A stretch of 64,000 nt of DNA from Planctomycetales bacterium (GTDB lineage Bacteria > Planctomycetota > Planctomycetia > Planctomycetales > Planctomycetaceae), in contig JAPLOA010000079.1 in assembly GCA_026400835.1 (NCBI GenBank), positions 62,001 through 126,000 on the forward strand, in the 5' to 3' direction. The notes beneath the pieces are model-generated. The model did not search any database, was not told where the DNA came from, and was given only the letters and a program-made list of their open reading frames with translations. Of the stretch, positions 61,555 through 64,000 are shown one piece after another (position 1 is the stretch's first letter; each line of letters opens with the position of its first letter). The position numbers and the translations under genes were made by a program.

Positions 61555-64000
61555 ATGAACTCGTTGCGCTGTGTGCTAAGACTGCTCGCCATCCTGGCAT
61601 ACCTCGCTGAAATCGCTGTCTGCCACGCGCAGCCGAACGTGGAATTCGGTGCGCTGACGGAATTGCGAACGGACTCAGGCCGTCTGTCTTTCGGAACCAT
61701 CGTCAGTGCGGATGTTGTCTCATGGTCAGCGCCGGATGCTCAGGACCTGCTTATTGCTCGGCTTTGGGATGGCGTTTATCTTTATCCCTCGATGGACCTG
61801 CAGACCATCGGTGAACCGATTCGACTATGCGATCAGCTTGGGCATGTTGTGCTGATGGTTGAGCCCGTTGATTGGGACGGCGATGGACGAGAAGAAGCCG
61901 TCGGGACGGATCGTCAGGGAAACATCTCCTGCCTGAAACGTGTGGGCGAGTTTCCGAACATCACGCTTGAGGTCGCTGCGAAACCGCTACTGACAAAAGA
62001 AGGGTTGCCGTTCAATATCCCGTTCGTCAATCCGAAGTATCGACTGGCCGAACATCCGGAATTGATCTGGCCGCAGAACTTCAATTACACATACCCAACC
62101 GTGTATCGTCCACAGAATTCGACGCGTGCCGATCTGATCATTGGTGACTGGGGCGGCGTACTCTGGCATCTGCCGCATGTTGACACTGACCACGGGCTGC
62201 CAGTGTTCGCAGGGGCAGATTATAAGAAGCGTGATGGCGTTGATTACGCAAGGCCGCAACACTTGCTGAAGGATGAGAATGGTCAACCTCTGCTGATTGG
62301 TGAGGGAACGGAGAACGGTATTCGCTATCCGGGCGGTGCTTCTCGACCAGTGATGTACCGCAACGCCGAGACGAACTCCGACGACCTGATTGTGCTGAGC
62401 GGCATGGATGGAAACCACATTCGTTATTTGCAGCGAGCCGGAAACGGGGCCGAGAACGAACCCGTGTTTCGTGATCTCGGGGAGCTGACTATTGAGGATC
62501 TGCCGGATGATGGTTACGACGCGTACAACTATCACGCGGTGCTGGCCGTGTATGGTGAGGGACCGTGGCCGAACTTGCTGATTTCACGTGGTTGTGATCT
62601 TGCTGTCTGTCGCAATCTGAAGCGGGCCGGACCGGTTCCGAAGTTCCGATTTGAACGCTGGATCAGTGGGCAGAATGTCACCACTCGCGGCTACAACTTC
62701 ACCGAAATTCTGACCGACTGTCAGGGACGTCGCTTTCTGCTGGAAAACGATTCGCACTGGACGTTCCGCGAGTTAACGGTCGTCGACGGGCGGCCGAGGT
62801 TGTCGTCTTCACGATTTCCACTGCTGGATCAGAACGGAATCTTCAAGGTCGACGGTGGCACGGACATCCAGCATATGACTCGCTGGGGCTTTCATCGAGC
62901 AGCGTTATGGGATTACGACGGAAGTGGTCAGCAGCATTTAGTCGTCGGCACTGACAAGGGCTGGCTGTATCTGCTGAGACCGGAGAAGCCTCTGGGAGAA
63001 AATGATCGCTTCGAATTCCGCTCCTTTGGGCCGTTGAAGGACACCCGTGGAGAGATCATCCGCATTCATCATCGCGCGGTGGCTGCTCCGTTGGATCTGG
63101 ATCATGACGGGCGACTGGATCTCGTGCTGGCTGGAGCGACCTACGGTGCCAATGATCCGAATCCCGGCAGCGGAGTTTATTTCGTCCGAAACGAGGGCGA
63201 GACAGACGATCACACGCCGATTCTTTCTCCACTGCAAAGACTGGAAACCATCGGCCATACTCATCCGGATTTCCAAAACCTGCACGGTCAGTTGCAGTCG
63301 ATCGTGCTGCCGGGGCAAAAGGAACGAGTTGTCGTAGTGGGTACTCAGACCGGCGACAATTTCCGCAGCTATGTCTATCGGCCCTCTCAGGATCGCCTCG
63401 CACTGCAGCATACCGGCTTAGTACTGCCTCCGATTTCCATCGAAGAACGATTGCTGGATCTGAATGATGATGGCACGCCGGAATACATTCAGAGCGGCGG
63501 AGAAACGTTGATCGCGAAATACGCTCCGGTAGTTTTTCAGACACCCGAGAACTCCACCAAGTTTCAAGTCACAATCGACCGAGGAGCCGATGTTGGCCAG
63601 AACTTCGGATCACTGTTTGAAGTGCAGAGCGAAGACGGTTCAATCACGATCGGAGCCGGTTTTCAGAACGGCTATAACACTCGCTATCGAGCCGATCGGC
63701 ATGCTGTTCAGTTTTTCGTGCGATCGGCCGATGGTGGTTTGACGGAAAGCGAAAGTAGTGCCGACGTCGAGTTACTGCCGCGTCCGAATAATCTCTGCGG
63801 AACCTATCTCTACACTCTTGATGATGTCGTGTATTCGACTTACGGCGGCGTCAGAGCCTGGAACCCGGACGAGAAACAGTGGCAGGCGGCTCCGAACGTC
63901 GGTGGAACCGAAGAAGCTATGCGAGTCGGTTCGGGCCTGCTGACGTTTGGCGACAGCACCGTTCAATATGATGGTCGCACGATTCTTTCAAAACCCTCCA
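61555..64000 (+). CDS. FG-GAP/VCBS repeat secreted protein, runs off the window end
   Basis: Open from the ATG at 61555 to the window end, over 815 codons without a stop, so the gene is incomplete. It starts with a signal peptide (MNSLRCVLRLLAILAYLAEI, then AVCHAQ). Calcium-binding FG-GAP/VCBS loops recur: DWDGDGREEAVGTD near residue 105, DYDGSGQQHLVVGTDKG near 455, LDLDHDGRLDLVLAG near 515 and LDLNDDGTPEYIQSG near 635, with WGGVLWHLPHVD and similar blade ends between them, indicating a beta-propeller. Likely extracellular binding or adhesion; co-transcribed with the hydrolase-like gene 27 bases upstream. Confidence 0.85.
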   Translation, partial: MNSLRCVLRLLAILAYLAEIAVCHAQPNVEFGALTELRTDSGRLSFGTIVSADVVSWSAPDAQDLLIARLWDGVYLYPSMDLQTIGEPIRLCDQLGHVVLMVEPVDWDGDGREEAVGTDRQGNISCLKRVGEFPNITLEVAAKPLLTKEGLPFNIPFVNPKYRLAEHPELIWPQNFNYTYPTVYRPQNSTRADLIIGDWGGVLWHLPHVDTDHGLPVFAGADYKKRDGVDYARPQHLLKDENGQPLLIGEGTENGIRYPGGASRPVMYRNAETNSDDLIVLSGMDGNHIRYLQRAGNGAENEPVFRDLGELTIEDLPDDGYDAYNYHAVLAVYGEGPWPNLLISRGCDLAVCRNLKRAGPVPKFRFERWISGQNVTTRGYNFTEILTDCQGRRFLLENDSHWTFRELTVVDGRPRLSSSRFPLLDQNGIFKVDGGTDIQHMTRWGFHRAALWDYDGSGQQHLVVGTDKGWLYLLRPEKPLGENDRFEFRSFGPLKDTRGEIIRIHHRAVAAPLDLDHDGRLDLVLAGATYGANDPNPGSGVYFVRNEGETDDHTPILSPLQRLETIGHTHPDFQNLHGQLQSIVLPGQKERVVVVGTQTGDNFRSYVYRPSQDRLALQHTGLVLPPISIEERLLDLNDDGTPEYIQSGGETLIAKYAPVVFQTPENSTKFQVTIDRGADVGQNFGSLFEVQSEDGSITIGAGFQNGYNTRYRADRHAVQFFVRSADGGLTESESSADVELLPRPNNLCGTYLYTLDDVVYSTYGGVRAWNPDEKQWQAAPNVGGTEEAMRVGSGLLTFGDSTVQYDGRTILSKPS

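Noticed and set aside
1-64000. tRNA, rRNA, CRISPR array, prophage and IS elements
   Set aside because: Scanned for T-arm patterns, conserved rRNA stretches, regularly spaced repeats and transposase motifs by eye; none found. A tRNAscan/Infernal run would be decisive.

Overview
The window reads as a chromosome segment of a planctomycete (Planctomycetes/Pirellulales-Planctomycetales type). The evidence is the family content: two DUF1501 proteins with RR-type signals, a PPC-domain / DUF1549-DUF1553 / PSCyt-WD40 module, an SHD1-domain protein, a DUF1570 protein, an N-P-Y-A-P-P membrane protein, a CvpA protein with a long tail, and many large secreted proteins of the kind that fill planctomycete genomes. 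Shine-Dalgarno sites are variable and several genes seem to start at TTG or GTG. I see no rRNA, tRNA, CRISPR array or intact insertion sequence.

Layout. 1-2.6 kb (+): Ser/Thr kinase and accA. 3.0-9.5 kb (-): OMP-like protein, HAD phosphatase, PQQ beta-propeller, thiO, dtd, CvpA. 10-11.2 kb (+): DUF1570 putative metallopeptidase. 11.3-19.2 kb (-): DUF1501, GT4 glycosyltransferase with a small partner, gcvT, and the sdhC-A-B succinate dehydrogenase operon. 19.7-21.6 kb (+): archaeal-type phosphoglycerate mutase and acpS. 21.6-23 kb (-): small membrane protein and PIG-L deacetylase. 23.2-27.6 kb: cysteine-less TlpA-like lipoprotein (+), thioredoxin with YHS-like tail (-), HDOD-GGDEF protein (+). 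27.6-32.6 kb (-): compact operon of a large secreted protein, an EamA transporter and a lipoprotein. 32.9-34.8 kb: small proteins, a very strong bidirectional hairpin terminator and a membrane-protein gene split by an in-frame amber codon. 34.8-39.2 kb (-): two large coiled-coil/membrane proteins. 39.5 kb (+): SHD1 protein.

40.2-43.2 kb is the most unusual accessory region: a displaced C-terminal polymorphic-toxin module (end of a HINT domain plus a PD-(D/E)XK-type nuclease), an overlapping probable immunity gene, a third unknown ORF that runs antisense into the SHD1 gene, and REP-like repeats that replace the toxin's missing 5' part. 43.2-51.2 kb (-) is the planctomycete DUF1501 -> PPC -> DUF1549/1553 -> PSCyt-WD40 module, probably one transcription unit. 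51.3-52.7 kb (-): TfoX-like protein and an endonuclease/exonuclease/phosphatase-fold protein.

53-64 kb looks like a secreted glycan-processing locus: sialate-O-acetylesterase-like esterase and DUF4838 protein with overlapping stop/start, a LamG plus GH42-like protein (opposite strand), an alpha/beta-hydrolase-like protein and an FG-GAP/VCBS propeller protein that runs off the window end. Central metabolism (accA, sdh, gcvT, apgM, acpS) is interleaved with these accessory genes; most genes share a similar look in codon use, so apart from the toxin/repeat area I see no clear sign of recent transfer.
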